64,000 nucleotides of DNA, from contig NZ_FUWU01000001.1 in NCBI RefSeq assembly GCF_900167415.1, forward strand, positions 62,001 through 126,000, in the 5' to 3' direction. Positions 16,864 through 25,831 of the stretch are shown in pieces (within the stretch, counting starts at the first letter, position 1; each line of letters starts with the position of its first letter). The position numbers and the translations under genes are program-made. The DNA comes from Fibrobacter intestinalis. GTDB taxonomy: Bacteria > Fibrobacterota > Fibrobacteria > Fibrobacterales > Fibrobacteraceae. The notes under the pieces are model-generated. The model did not search any database and was not told the DNA's origin. It saw nothing but the letters and a program-made list of their open reading frames with translations.

Positions 16864-17517
16864 TCACCTCTCAAAACCGGAATCAAATTTTTGATGTGGA
16901 AACTTGCCAAAATCACGAATCGCTTGACGTTTCTGCGCCCTGCTACCCTGTCGAACAAAATAAATATAGGCACCAACGACTAAAATAAAAACCGCTGCGA
17001 TTAAAAGCCAAGCAATCGCGGGAATGCCATCTTTTGAAGGACGAGGCAATGGAGTGGCCAATTTCACATCGTGAAGGCGAGCCACATTTTTAGATAGCTC
17101 GGCTGCAAAAACAAGAATGCCATGCCCAAAGCGATCCTTTCGAAATTCGGGAAGCAGATATTTTTGAGCCAGACGTTCTGCGACATTTTCCGAAACAAAT
17201 CGGGAAGCCGCCGGAGAAATGGAAATATAACGAGAATGGGCGGAACTATCGATAAGAATAACCGCACGCAAAGTATCGTTCCCCATTTCATCACGGCACA
17301 AAGAATCGGCCAGCAATTTCACATTTGAAATCCGGGAGGCCGCCGTGTACAAATACAGGGAAAATCCCGTTTTGTTACGGAGTTCCTCGGTAAATTGTCG
17401 ATAAGTCAAACGCTCTTTTTCTGAAAGAAAATAAGCCCTGTCTTCAATAGGATCGCCGTCCGGCGCAAATCCGAACAAAGAAACGACAAAAAGCAAAAGA
17501 ATCGGCAAAAGACGCAT
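16864..17517 (-). CDS. TPM-domain membrane protein (TLP18.3/Psb32/MOLO-1 type)
   Basis: The 217-residue product has an N-terminal signal or anchor (MRLLPILLLFVVSLFGFAP). An exported TPM-like domain follows (about 25-150: YFLSEKERLTYRQFTEELR, ISPAASRFVSENVAERLAQ, YLLPEFRKDRFGHGILVFAAELSK), then a transmembrane helix (IAWLLIAAVFILVVGAYIYF) and a basic cytoplasmic tail. TPM domains occur in repair- and stress-linked envelope proteins and are sometimes called phosphatases. The ATG at 17517 follows GGAG; a TTG at 17523 is also possible. Confidence 0.8.
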   Translation of the reverse strand: MRLLPILLLFVVSLFGFAPDGDPIEDRAYFLSEKERLTYRQFTEELRNKTGFSLYLYTAASRISNVKLLADSLCRDEMGNDTLRAVILIDSSAHSRYISISPAASRFVSENVAERLAQKYLLPEFRKDRFGHGILVFAAELSKNVARLHDVKLATPLPRPSKDGIPAIAWLLIAAVFILVVGAYIYFVRQGSRAQKRQAIRDFGKFPHQKFDSGFER

Positions 17518-17716
17518 CGGCAAAGCTCCAAGTCAAAGAAGTCGCATAGAAAATATAAATTCAAGCCCGCATTTAAAAAAGGCTTTGTTGAAGAAATAGC
17601 GTTTCGTGGCCAATGGATAAAGGCAAGATAGACAATTCGGACAAACCACTAATCTCTGGCAACTGACAACGAATCACTAATGCTACTGATTTTTTGAAAA
17701 GGCATTTAGGGGGAGT

Positions 17717-18790
17717 TCAAAACAAATCCGTTTGCATGGAATCGACATCCTCCGAAATTTTATCCAAACGAATTCCGGCACCGAGCAACCGCACCTTTCG
17801 ATTTTCATCATAGCGTTCCCGAAACAACGAAGAAAAACGTTTCCACGAAGCATCTGGAAAGGTGCGTTCAATCGTAGTGGATTGAAAATCGGCGTATTTG
17901 ATTTTAACGAAGCAATGAAAAGCCGGAAAAGTTTTTTGCGACTCCCTTTCGATAAAGCGATTGGCGCGACGTAAAAATTCAAAATAAACCGTGCGCAATT
18001 CCGATTCGCAATCTTTCCATCCGCGCAAATCTTTGGGAAAAGTATTTTCGGTAGAAATCGATTTTCGGATTTGAGAAGAAGAGACTCTCCGATTGTCAAT
18101 CCCTCGGGCAAAATCATAAAGGGCATTCCCGAAACTGCCAAAGTCTGCAACCAATTCTTCCCGAAAAAAAGGAAGAATGTCTTTGCATAAAGTCACACCT
18201 TTGGACAGAAGTTTTTGTTTGCAAACCTTTCCAACTCCCGGAATTTTTTCCATCGGCAAATTTGCGGTGAAGGATTCCACTTCTTCGGGTCGAATAGTCC
18301 ATTGTCCATTCGGCTTGTTCCAATCGCTGGCAATTTTAGCAAGGAACTTGTTTGGAGCAATTCCCGCACTAGCGGTAATTCCGTCGCGTTCCTTAAAAAT
18401 CGTTTCCCGAATTTCTTGCGCAATTAAAGATGCCGAACCGTTGTGCATATCGCTTCCCGTCACATCTAAAAAAGCTTCATCTAAACTCAAGCCTTCAATT
18501 CGATTGGTATAACGGTAAAAAATTTTAAAAATTTCTTCGGATTCCGCTTTGTATAAATTCATATCGACAGGAAGCAAAACCAGCTGCGGGCAAAGTCGCA
18601 TCGCTTGAAAAGTCGGCATTGCCGAATGCAGCCCGTATTCCCGCGCGGGATAATTGCAAGTGGAAAGAACTCCCCTATCCTGAGCGCTTCCTCCGACGGC
18701 CATCGGAACATTTTTCAATTCGGGATGGCGACGCATTTCAACGGAAGCATAAAAGCAATCCATATCAATATGAATAATCTTGCGAACCAT
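17717..18790 (-). CDS. dinB: DNA polymerase IV (Y family)
   Basis: This is a translesion DNA polymerase. Palm motifs include IHIDMDCFYASVE with the metal Asp near the start and SLDEAFLDVTGSD with the second Asp/Glu pair. CNYPAREYG, GIAPNKFLAKIASDWNKPNG and the helix-hairpin-helix region IPGVGKVCKQKL are typical of DinB. The C-terminus ends in QTDLF, a good beta-clamp-binding peptide. The ATG at 18790 gives MVRKIIHIDMD; another at 18802 is possible. Both overlap the end of uvrC, so the polymerase is translationally linked to the excision nuclease. Confidence 0.95.
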   Translation of the reverse strand: MVRKIIHIDMDCFYASVEMRRHPELKNVPMAVGGSAQDRGVLSTCNYPAREYGLHSAMPTFQAMRLCPQLVLLPVDMNLYKAESEEIFKIFYRYTNRIEGLSLDEAFLDVTGSDMHNGSASLIAQEIRETIFKERDGITASAGIAPNKFLAKIASDWNKPNGQWTIRPEEVESFTANLPMEKIPGVGKVCKQKLLSKGVTLCKDILPFFREELVADFGSFGNALYDFARGIDNRRVSSSQIRKSISTENTFPKDLRGWKDCESELRTVYFEFLRRANRFIERESQKTFPAFHCFVKIKYADFQSTTIERTFPDASWKRFSSLFRERYDENRKVRLLGAGIRLDKISEDVDSMQTDLF

Positions 18791-20627
18791 AATTCTCCGC
18801 ATCAGGATTATATTCAGCGATTTTATCGCGAATTAAAAGTCCCCTTTTCTTTCCGAAAATTTCCTGAATATCCTCCGGTGGAGCTTTTAAAAAATCGGAA
18901 CGACATTTATATCGAGAAAGAATTTTAATCCGCGTTTCGTCGCCAATTCCCGGAAGATTCAACCAAGCAACCCGCAAGTCTTCTTTCCGTTTGCTACGCT
19001 GATATGTAATCGCAAAGCGATGCGCTTCGTCTCGAGCATTTTGCAACAATTTCAAAGCCGCACTCGTACGATGCAACACAATAGATTTTCTATCGTCGGG
19101 AAAAACAATTTCTTCCAATCTTTTGGCAAGTCCAATCAACGGCAAATCTTTATCATGCCCGAGTTCCCGCAAAATCTGCATCGTCGCATCCACCTGACCT
19201 TTACCACCATCGCAAACCCACAAATCGGGCATGGGCGTTCCCTCTTCTTCCAACCGTCGAATTCGCCGCGTCATCACTTCTCGCATACTGGCAAAATCAT
19301 CGACTCCAGAAACGGTTTTGATGATAAACTTGCGGTAATTTTTTTTGTCGGGGCGACCATTTTTAAACGAGACCAAGCTGGCAACGGTATGCGTTCCCGC
19401 CAAATGGGAAATATCTACACATTCAATGCGGAACGGCGTTCTTGACAAACCCAGTTCCCGCTGCAAATCAAAAACGCTCTGATCTACTTCATCAAAATGT
19501 TTCACACTGGCTTGTGCTTCAACCAGAAGCATTTCCGCATTTGCCAATGCGAGTTTCATAAACTGGACACGCTCGCCTCGTTTAGGAACTGCGATGTTCA
19601 CCTTATGATGCGCCCTTTCCGAAAGTTCTTCTTCTATCTGCTCACAATCCTCATCAGCAATCGCATTACTGATGGCTATTTCACTCGGGATTCCTTCGCC
19701 GTCTTCATACCATGTCGAAAGCATTTCGCAAAAAATTTCCGACTCGTCCTGTTCCTGATCGCATTCCAACTGGAAATGCCTTCTTCCCGAAATCACTCCT
19801 TGACGATATTCAAAAATGACTGCTGTCGCCAAATTTCCATTTCGACGCACCGCAATCACATCCAATTTAAGCGTCGTGTCCGTCGTATCGGCTTTTTGAA
19901 AAGTCGTCGTCGCCTGTAACGCTTCAATAGCATCTCGTTTTTTGGCTGCCGTTTCAAAATCGAGTTTCAGCACGGCATCTTCCATCTCCCGAGTCCATTC
20001 CGAAAGCAAATCATTGCGTTTGCCCTCCAAAACTTTCACCATTTCTCCGACATTCCGCGCATACTCTTCTTGTGTGCAAAGATTAGCGCAAGGAGCAAGG
20101 CAACGGCCAATATGATAATTCAAACAAGGTCGCTGCGGTTTAGCAAGAGGGAATATCAATTTGCATTCCCGCATTTTAAAAAGCCGAGCAGAAATGCCTA
20201 TCAACGTACGAAATGCTTTAGAACTCGGATACGGGCCAAAGCAACGAAAACGAGTGCTCGCATGACGAGAAAGAAAAAGTCTCGGAAAAGGATCCCGCAT
20301 ATCAATCGCAATATACGGATAATGTTTGTCGTCTTTTAAACGGACATTATAAATCGGCTTGTGCTTGCGAATCAAATTGGCTTCTAAAATAAAAGCCTCT
20401 TCTTCCGTATCGGTTACAATCCATTCAATTTCTCGAATGTATGGCAGCATCAGCGTCGCCGCCCGATGTCCCGGCTTTTCTTTTCCATCAAAATAACTGC
20501 GAACCCGATGCGCCAAGACTTTAGCCTTGCCGACGTAAATCACTTTTTTAGCGGCATTCTTCATCAAGTAAACGCCGGGGCGAAAAGGGAGTTCCGTCAA
20601 TCGTTTTTGAATGGCTTCTGAAAACAA
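18765..20627 (-). CDS. uvrC: Excinuclease ABC subunit C
   Basis: This subunit makes both incisions during nucleotide excision repair together with UvrB. The 620-residue length is normal. The GIY-YIG domain is at the N-terminus (GVYLMKNAAKKVIYVGKAK, RVRSYF). A UvrB-binding UVR segment (about 200-235, KLDFETAAKKRDAIEALQ), the C-terminal endonuclease domain (ECVDISHLAGTHTVASLV, MPDLWVCDGGKGQVDA) and a terminal helix-hairpin-helix (LPGIGDETRIKILSRYKC) follow. Its 3' end overlaps dinB by 26 bp (38 bp with the alternative dinB start). Confidence 0.97.
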   Translation of the reverse strand: MFSEAIQKRLTELPFRPGVYLMKNAAKKVIYVGKAKVLAHRVRSYFDGKEKPGHRAATLMLPYIREIEWIVTDTEEEAFILEANLIRKHKPIYNVRLKDDKHYPYIAIDMRDPFPRLFLSRHASTRFRCFGPYPSSKAFRTLIGISARLFKMRECKLIFPLAKPQRPCLNYHIGRCLAPCANLCTQEEYARNVGEMVKVLEGKRNDLLSEWTREMEDAVLKLDFETAAKKRDAIEALQATTTFQKADTTDTTLKLDVIAVRRNGNLATAVIFEYRQGVISGRRHFQLECDQEQDESEIFCEMLSTWYEDGEGIPSEIAISNAIADEDCEQIEEELSERAHHKVNIAVPKRGERVQFMKLALANAEMLLVEAQASVKHFDEVDQSVFDLQRELGLSRTPFRIECVDISHLAGTHTVASLVSFKNGRPDKKNYRKFIIKTVSGVDDFASMREVMTRRIRRLEEEGTPMPDLWVCDGGKGQVDATMQILRELGHDKDLPLIGLAKRLEEIVFPDDRKSIVLHRTSAALKLLQNARDEAHRFAITYQRSKRKEDLRVAWLNLPGIGDETRIKILSRYKCRSDFLKAPPEDIQEIFGKKRGLLIRDKIAEYNPDAENYGSQDYSY

Positions 20628-20643
20628 AATTCACTCCAACGGA

Positions 20644-21636
20644 TTACGGCTTATTCTCCGCTGCAACCTCTCCCGTTTTTTCTTCAGCATTCAATTCTTT
20701 TTTCGCAGAAGAATTTCCGATATTCAAATCTTGTTTAAAATACAGGACGTTGGCATTCAAAGAGTGATTCGCTCCCACATTGTAGCCCACAACAGGATGG
20801 TAAGCGTCCCCAAAAGCAAACGAAAGTTCTATGCCCATTCGGAATCCGCCGCGACCATCCAAATCCACATCGGGATTTATTTTCCCTTGATAAATGCCAT
20901 CCTTGGTGTAAGCATCCATGCTTCCGCCCGCTTCCATAGAAACCGTTTGATAACCCAAAGAAAGCATCACTTCCATCATTTTGAATGGCTTATAGCCAAA
21001 AACGACTGCGGTATAAGTTGTTCCGAAATCCAAGTCCAGTTGCCCTTTCCATTTATCCGGGGCATAACCGATATAAGCGGAATTGTAACCGAAGAAAAGG
21101 CTCACATCAAAATTTTGAAAAGCCGGCGGAAGTTTTTCGATAAAGAAATGTCCGAAGCTGTGCTGGATGCCAAAAGAAAGGAGGTTGTAGCCCTTCAATT
21201 CACTCACAGACGGGAAATACATTCCTCGCAAAGCCATTCTCGTATAAAAGAAACTCGCACCGATTTGCAAATAAGGCAAAGTGAAAACGGAAAGGCCGTG
21301 CAAATCTTCGTTTCCGCCGAGTCCCCCTTCGGCTTTACCGCCAAAAATCGTCGGGATATTTCCCAAACTCGACGAATGATAATTTCTATCGCCGGATTCA
21401 ATCAAAGCGATTTGAAAAGGAAGGCCGCCTTCAAAAGAAAGCCCGCGGCCAATGGATGCCGAAGAAATCCAGTTGCCGTTCAAAACCGTTCCCACATAAG
21501 TCGCAATCGGCTTGACGTAACCCGTGCGCCCGTTGGATTTTTGAAATGCACTCATCGACTGATAATCGCTGGCCCATTCGGCGGCAAAGAGTGAAATGGC
21601 TGAACAAAAAATCGAAATACAGAAAGCCTTTTTCAT
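20644..21636 (-). CDS. Exported DUF6588-like outer-membrane protein
   Basis: The ATG at 21636 opens a signal peptide (MKKAFCISIFCSAISLFA). The 330-residue protein then shows glycine-rich amphipathic strands (YVGTVLNGNWISSASIGRG, LPYLQIGASFFYTRMALRG, YNLLSFGIQHSFGHF) ending in a charged Glu/Lys tail. It resembles DUF6588-type proteins of unknown function, probably an outer-membrane barrel. It is transcribed in the same direction as uvrC, 16 bp upstream of it, and could be in one transcript. Its start lies about 150 bp from the divergent secreted-protein gene. Confidence 0.7.
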   Translation of the reverse strand: MKKAFCISIFCSAISLFAAEWASDYQSMSAFQKSNGRTGYVKPIATYVGTVLNGNWISSASIGRGLSFEGGLPFQIALIESGDRNYHSSSLGNIPTIFGGKAEGGLGGNEDLHGLSVFTLPYLQIGASFFYTRMALRGMYFPSVSELKGYNLLSFGIQHSFGHFFIEKLPPAFQNFDVSLFFGYNSAYIGYAPDKWKGQLDLDFGTTYTAVVFGYKPFKMMEVMLSLGYQTVSMEAGGSMDAYTKDGIYQGKINPDVDLDGRGGFRMGIELSFAFGDAYHPVVGYNVGANHSLNANVLYFKQDLNIGNSSAKKELNAEEKTGEVAAENKP

Positions 21637-21790
21637 AGCCGGAAATTTAGAAAATGGCAAGTGTGGGCGAAGATATAGTTTAAAGATATGTTGCTTTATA
21701 TATCTTTTGAGACAACTAAGGAAAAATAAGAATGCCAATTTGACGGATAAACGGATTTTATATAATTTAGGAATGAACAAGGAGAATCAG

Positions 21791-22231
21791 GTGAGAAACG
21801 TATTGCTCTGCATAATTTTGTTCGCATCTCTTGGGGTAGCCTCAGAAATCTGCAACGTGAAAAATTCAAACCCGGGGATTCCCGAAGGCTCCTGCACGCA
21901 ATCCGGCTACGTTTGCCATTTGGCTTTCGATACGAATAATTCGCAGAACGTCATCGCCTTTTATCTCGGGGCGGATTCCCTGTGCTCCTCGCTACAGACG
22001 ACAAAGTTCATCACGAAAAAGCAATCCGACAATACGACCACGAATGCGCACCACCTTTTCCTGATCGAGAGCGAGGAATTTCATACGGACGCCCTGGCGA
22101 TGACACTTTCCGGAGCACTTGCGCTTTCCGCATCGAACAACAGAAGCCAGATTTCGGTCATCTATCACAAGGTAAAGGAAGCCGAGTACGGCGGAATCCT
22201 CTTGCAGTCGATTTCAATCGTAGGAAATTGA
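21791..22231 (+). CDS. Small secreted protein upstream of the subtilase
   Basis: The 146-residue product starts at a GTG preceded by AAGGAG (21779-21784); an ATG at 21773 is an in-frame alternative. The N-terminus VRNVLLCIILFASLGVAS is a signal peptide. The mature region has four cysteines (EICNV, SCTQ, YVCHL, SLCSS), suggesting disulphides. I recognise no family. The subtilase gene begins immediately after its TGA, so the two are almost certainly co-expressed. It might be a substrate, inhibitor or partner, but nothing in the sequence proves this. Confidence 0.65.
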   Translation: MRNVLLCIILFASLGVASEICNVKNSNPGIPEGSCTQSGYVCHLAFDTNNSQNVIAFYLGADSLCSSLQTTKFITKKQSDNTTTNAHHLFLIESEEFHTDALAMTLSGALALSASNNRSQISVIYHKVKEAEYGGILLQSISIVGN

Positions 22232-25200
22232 GTGGTCAAGAAAGTCGGCATATTGGGAATTTTGGTGTTCCTTTTCTGGGGACATTCTTTTGCCGCTGTC
22301 AAGGTGGTTTCCGAACGGCATCGTACGGAATGGAACTGGGTCGAATACAGACTGCACTTACTCAACGGATCTGAAAGTTCCCTGATTAATCCGGAAGTCC
22401 GCTATTTCGCTCAAAATTCATGGCTGGAATTCTGTGAAAATAAACAGGATGCAGTCTGTGAAAAAGTCCGTTACGGAATCGTCCCGGCAGATTCGATGCT
22501 GACGGCGACCGTGGATTACGTTTCCTTTCCGTTTTCTACGGCAGTCTCAACGGTTTCAAATTCGGAATTCACGACATTTAAAATCCGGATTTCGGGCATC
22601 ATTCCACCGGATGATTCCATACAAATTCATTTTCGCATTCACCGGAAGGATTGGGCCGGATGGTCTGACGAAAAGAGTTTTTCGCACCAGAAGGATGCCG
22701 GAATTTTTGAACCGAACTTTTTCATCTCCGTCTATTCAATGGGCGGGCAGTTGTTGTGGGGTGTCGATCCTGTCAACGGGAAATGGAGCGCAGATGAAAT
22801 CTGGTGGGATTTCCGCGGGAAACGTTCCGTCATCGAGAAATTTGGCGGCGAAGAGGAAAGCGTCTCGGGGCGTTTCTGGCTGCTGAAGGAAAATCCATTG
22901 ACAGGGAAAGAACGACGGCTGCTTGCGGAAATCGGAGTCGAACGCTTGAACGCCGGACCTTATCAAGGACTGGATCTGATCCTATTCAAGGCAAGGAATC
23001 CGGTTTCAAAGACGACGCTAAATAAAATTGTTTCAGGATTTTACAACGCCTTCGATGCGGACGATACGACTGCAGTGAAGCTGAAACTTTCCGCAAAAGA
23101 TCTTGGAAAAGACACGCTAAAATTGCAGGTCGGCTGCTGGCGTGACGTTCCGATGTCCGAGTGCAGGAACCTTGTCGAAATCTGTGACGGCAAGGACGCC
23201 CGAATAGACAGGACAGTCGTCCTGTCGGATTTCCTCTTGAACCGAATTGAGTGCCTAGAAAGGAATCGCGACATCTATCGGCTGGACGTGATTTACGAAG
23301 GGAGTCCGACGAATAACTTTGGCCGCAAAGCAGTTCGCATTTCGGGATTGCAGAACGATTCCGTCTGGAAAGCGGAGCTGAAAAAATCGAAGCCGAGCCT
23401 GGAATGGCTCCAGAATGCAGACTATACGGGCGAAGGAATTATTGCGGGAGTCTATGACAAAGGAATTGATTTTAAGCATCCGAGCTTTTTAGAAGACTCG
23501 ATGGGCATCCTTGTACCGAGAAAGGCTCCTGCAAAAAAAAGTTCATCAAATAGTAAAAGTGATCATGGAACTCATGTCGCGGGAATTCTCGGTGGAAATG
23601 GATCGGCTTCAGAAGGCTACCGTTATCGCGGAGTGGCACCCAAAGTACGCATTTTCTCGGACGGAGGGCATTTTTTTAGCCAGATCGGGCATGTCGTAAA
23701 CCATTCGCACATATGGATAGAAAATTCATTAGAGGAAAATTCTTCTGAGTTCAATTATTATGGGACTAAAAATCAAAATGCTGATCGATGGATTTTTAAT
23801 GATTGGAAAGACTTTTCTGACTATGGGGATTCTCTTTCTAAACTTGTGGTCTTTGCCGCTGGAAATAATGGCGTTGTAAGGCAGGACGCTGGTTACACAT
23901 ATCAAATCGGATACCATTCGATTCTAGTCGATGCGAAGAATCCCATCACCGTCGGGAACTACGCAATCGTTACTGGAATCCGAAATACGAATTCCAGCAT
24001 GGGACCCACTTGGGACGGACGAATTAAGCCTGATGTAATGGCTCCGGGATCGACTGTGCAGTACTCTTTTGATTCTTCGAATCCGTTCACCGTGTATATC
24101 GACTACGTCAAATTCTACCATAAAGATTCGCTGAAGCCTTTTTTCGTATTGGATTTCTCGTCTTTCGTACAGCCTTCGGCAGAGATGAATATCTCTACGC
24201 TGGAAGTCGTGCAGGATAAAGATGCGCTGAATGGATTCGCTCTAAAATATTCGGATTTCAGGCCGGATGCCGGAGAGAGCTATATCAACTGGAAACTTTC
24301 AGATTGGGGACTGGATTCTTTAAAGGTCAACAGGGACGATATAATTGAATTTAGACTTCGGACCGAGACAAAGAATTTGGAGCGGCCACGCTTGGGTGGA
24401 ACAGTCTATTTTTGTCCAGCTGAAGATTTTAACAAAAAGAATAAATGGAATTATGAGCGACGATTTATTGAAGTCATATGGCCTCTTTCTAAAGAATATT
24501 CTCTCGCTAGATTCGTATGGAAGCAATCTCTGCGACCGACCCGTTTTTTCCGTTTTGGATTCGCCTACGACCAAGGTATCCTTTCGAGCGTTCCCTGTTC
24601 AGAAGTTTCAGAAGAAAATTGCTACGCAGAGGACTCGGGCACGTCGATGGCTGCTCCGTTCGTCTCTGGAATCGGAGCCTTGATATATCAGCGCTTCGCG
24701 CAAAAGACGGGAAAACCTCTGACGCAAGAATCCATGCGGAATTCGACAGCCAAGGCGATCCTCATCCATACCGCAGAAGACATGATCGACACCGTCGGCT
24801 TTGCGAGGGATCTGGCCAAGGATATTTTTTATACGGAGAATGATGGCCAAAGCCATCTGGTGAAATTAGGAAAGGGACCGGACTTCGCGACCGGCTGGGG
24901 CAAGGTGAACGGCGAGAAGGCATTGAACGTTCTGGAGGATTTCAACGAAAAGCGCAGAACATTTAACCGCTTCAGGGAATTCGGAATTGAGAATGGAAAA
25001 GAAGCGCACTGGAATATGGCGGTTCCGGTCGGCAAGGAAAATCTGCGCGTGACGCTTGCATGGGACGATTGCGCCGGAATCGACGGCCTATACACTGCAA
25101 CGAATTTTTCGGCATCAAAGCTTTGTAACGATCTGAACCTGTATTTGATTTCTCCGTCAGGGAAGTTTTATTTTCCGTGGCGCATCGATCCGTTGCCGAT

Positions 25201-25831
25201 CGAGAAAATAGATTTGAGCGGGAATGCAGTCCCCTGGTCTTCGGATACGTTCGGGATCGAGCGGATAAAGGAGTCGGACATGCCCAAAGCGAAACGTTAT
25301 TGCGGAAAGAACGATGCCGTGCGCGATGAATGCTTCGATCATCTGAACAATGTAGAAGTCGTCGATGTCGATAATCCGGAACAGGGAACCTGGCAGGTCG
25401 TCGTGCGGGGAACTGCGGTCCGCGAAGGAAATGTAAATGGCGATGCGCAATTGGCTTCCATTGTCAGCGATTTTACGCTGACAGAGTCTTCGTGCCAGAT
25501 CATGCATCCTTATAAAGCTCAAAACCATCTGGAGTGCGAATACGCGTTGGGCGACAATCTGGAAGCGTTCGTCACGTTTGACGAGAAAACGTTCGTCGGG
25601 GGCGGCGATACGATTACTTTGTCCGACGATTCGGGAAAAATCCTCGGGAAATATGCGGGGAATGCCTTGGCGGGAAAGCGCATCCGTATGAAATCTTCGA
25701 AGCTGAAAGTCGAACTGGAAAGCGATAACGACAGTTCCCAGGGCTACGGATTCGAAATCCGCCGGATAGAGAAAGTTCCGTTTTCAATAGCACCCTTGTT
25801 TTTGCCGGCGATAAAATCCAGGAGGAGATGA
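22232..25831 (+). CDS. Secreted subtilisin-like serine protease (S8 family)
   Basis: This 1199-residue exported protease starts at GTG with a signal peptide (VGILGILVFLFWGHSFA). An N-terminal beta-rich domain (about 25-160; EYRLHLLNGSESSLINPEVRYFA, HFRIHRKDWAGW) resembles carbohydrate-binding modules of Fibrobacter proteins, although this is uncertain. The catalytic triad is intact: Asp409 in GVYDKGIDFKHP, His445 in DHGTHVAG and Ser805 in EDSGTSMAAPFVSG. The oxyanion Asn is in FAAGNNG. A 150-residue insert lies between the oxyanion and Ser regions. The C-terminal 200 residues form a beta-sandwich-like domain duplicated downstream at 26829-27452. Confidence 0.93.
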   Translation: MVKKVGILGILVFLFWGHSFAAVKVVSERHRTEWNWVEYRLHLLNGSESSLINPEVRYFAQNSWLEFCENKQDAVCEKVRYGIVPADSMLTATVDYVSFPFSTAVSTVSNSEFTTFKIRISGIIPPDDSIQIHFRIHRKDWAGWSDEKSFSHQKDAGIFEPNFFISVYSMGGQLLWGVDPVNGKWSADEIWWDFRGKRSVIEKFGGEEESVSGRFWLLKENPLTGKERRLLAEIGVERLNAGPYQGLDLILFKARNPVSKTTLNKIVSGFYNAFDADDTTAVKLKLSAKDLGKDTLKLQVGCWRDVPMSECRNLVEICDGKDARIDRTVVLSDFLLNRIECLERNRDIYRLDVIYEGSPTNNFGRKAVRISGLQNDSVWKAELKKSKPSLEWLQNADYTGEGIIAGVYDKGIDFKHPSFLEDSMGILVPRKAPAKKSSSNSKSDHGTHVAGILGGNGSASEGYRYRGVAPKVRIFSDGGHFFSQIGHVVNHSHIWIENSLEENSSEFNYYGTKNQNADRWIFNDWKDFSDYGDSLSKLVVFAAGNNGVVRQDAGYTYQIGYHSILVDAKNPITVGNYAIVTGIRNTNSSMGPTWDGRIKPDVMAPGSTVQYSFDSSNPFTVYIDYVKFYHKDSLKPFFVLDFSSFVQPSAEMNISTLEVVQDKDALNGFALKYSDFRPDAGESYINWKLSDWGLDSLKVNRDDIIEFRLRTETKNLERPRLGGTVYFCPAEDFNKKNKWNYERRFIEVIWPLSKEYSLARFVWKQSLRPTRFFRFGFAYDQGILSSVPCSEVSEENCYAEDSGTSMAAPFVSGIGALIYQRFAQKTGKPLTQESMRNSTAKAILIHTAEDMIDTVGFARDLAKDIFYTENDGQSHLVKLGKGPDFATGWGKVNGEKALNVLEDFNEKRRTFNRFREFGIENGKEAHWNMAVPVGKENLRVTLAWDDCAGIDGLYTATNFSASKLCNDLNLYLISPSGKFYFPWRIDPLPIEKIDLSGNAVPWSSDTFGIERIKESDMPKAKRYCGKNDAVRDECFDHLNNVEVVDVDNPEQGTWQVVVRGTAVREGNVNGDAQLASIVSDFTLTESSCQIMHPYKAQNHLECEYALGDNLEAFVTFDEKTFVGGGDTITLSDDSGKILGKYAGNALAGKRIRMKSSKLKVELESDNDSSQGYGFEIRRIEKVPFSIAPLFLPAIKSRRR

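Noticed and set aside
20611-21594. Plus-strand frame of 327 codons opposite the DUF6588-like gene
   Set aside because: The composition is shadow-like (rich in Arg, His and Ile), while the minus strand encodes a clean signal peptide and barrel strands.
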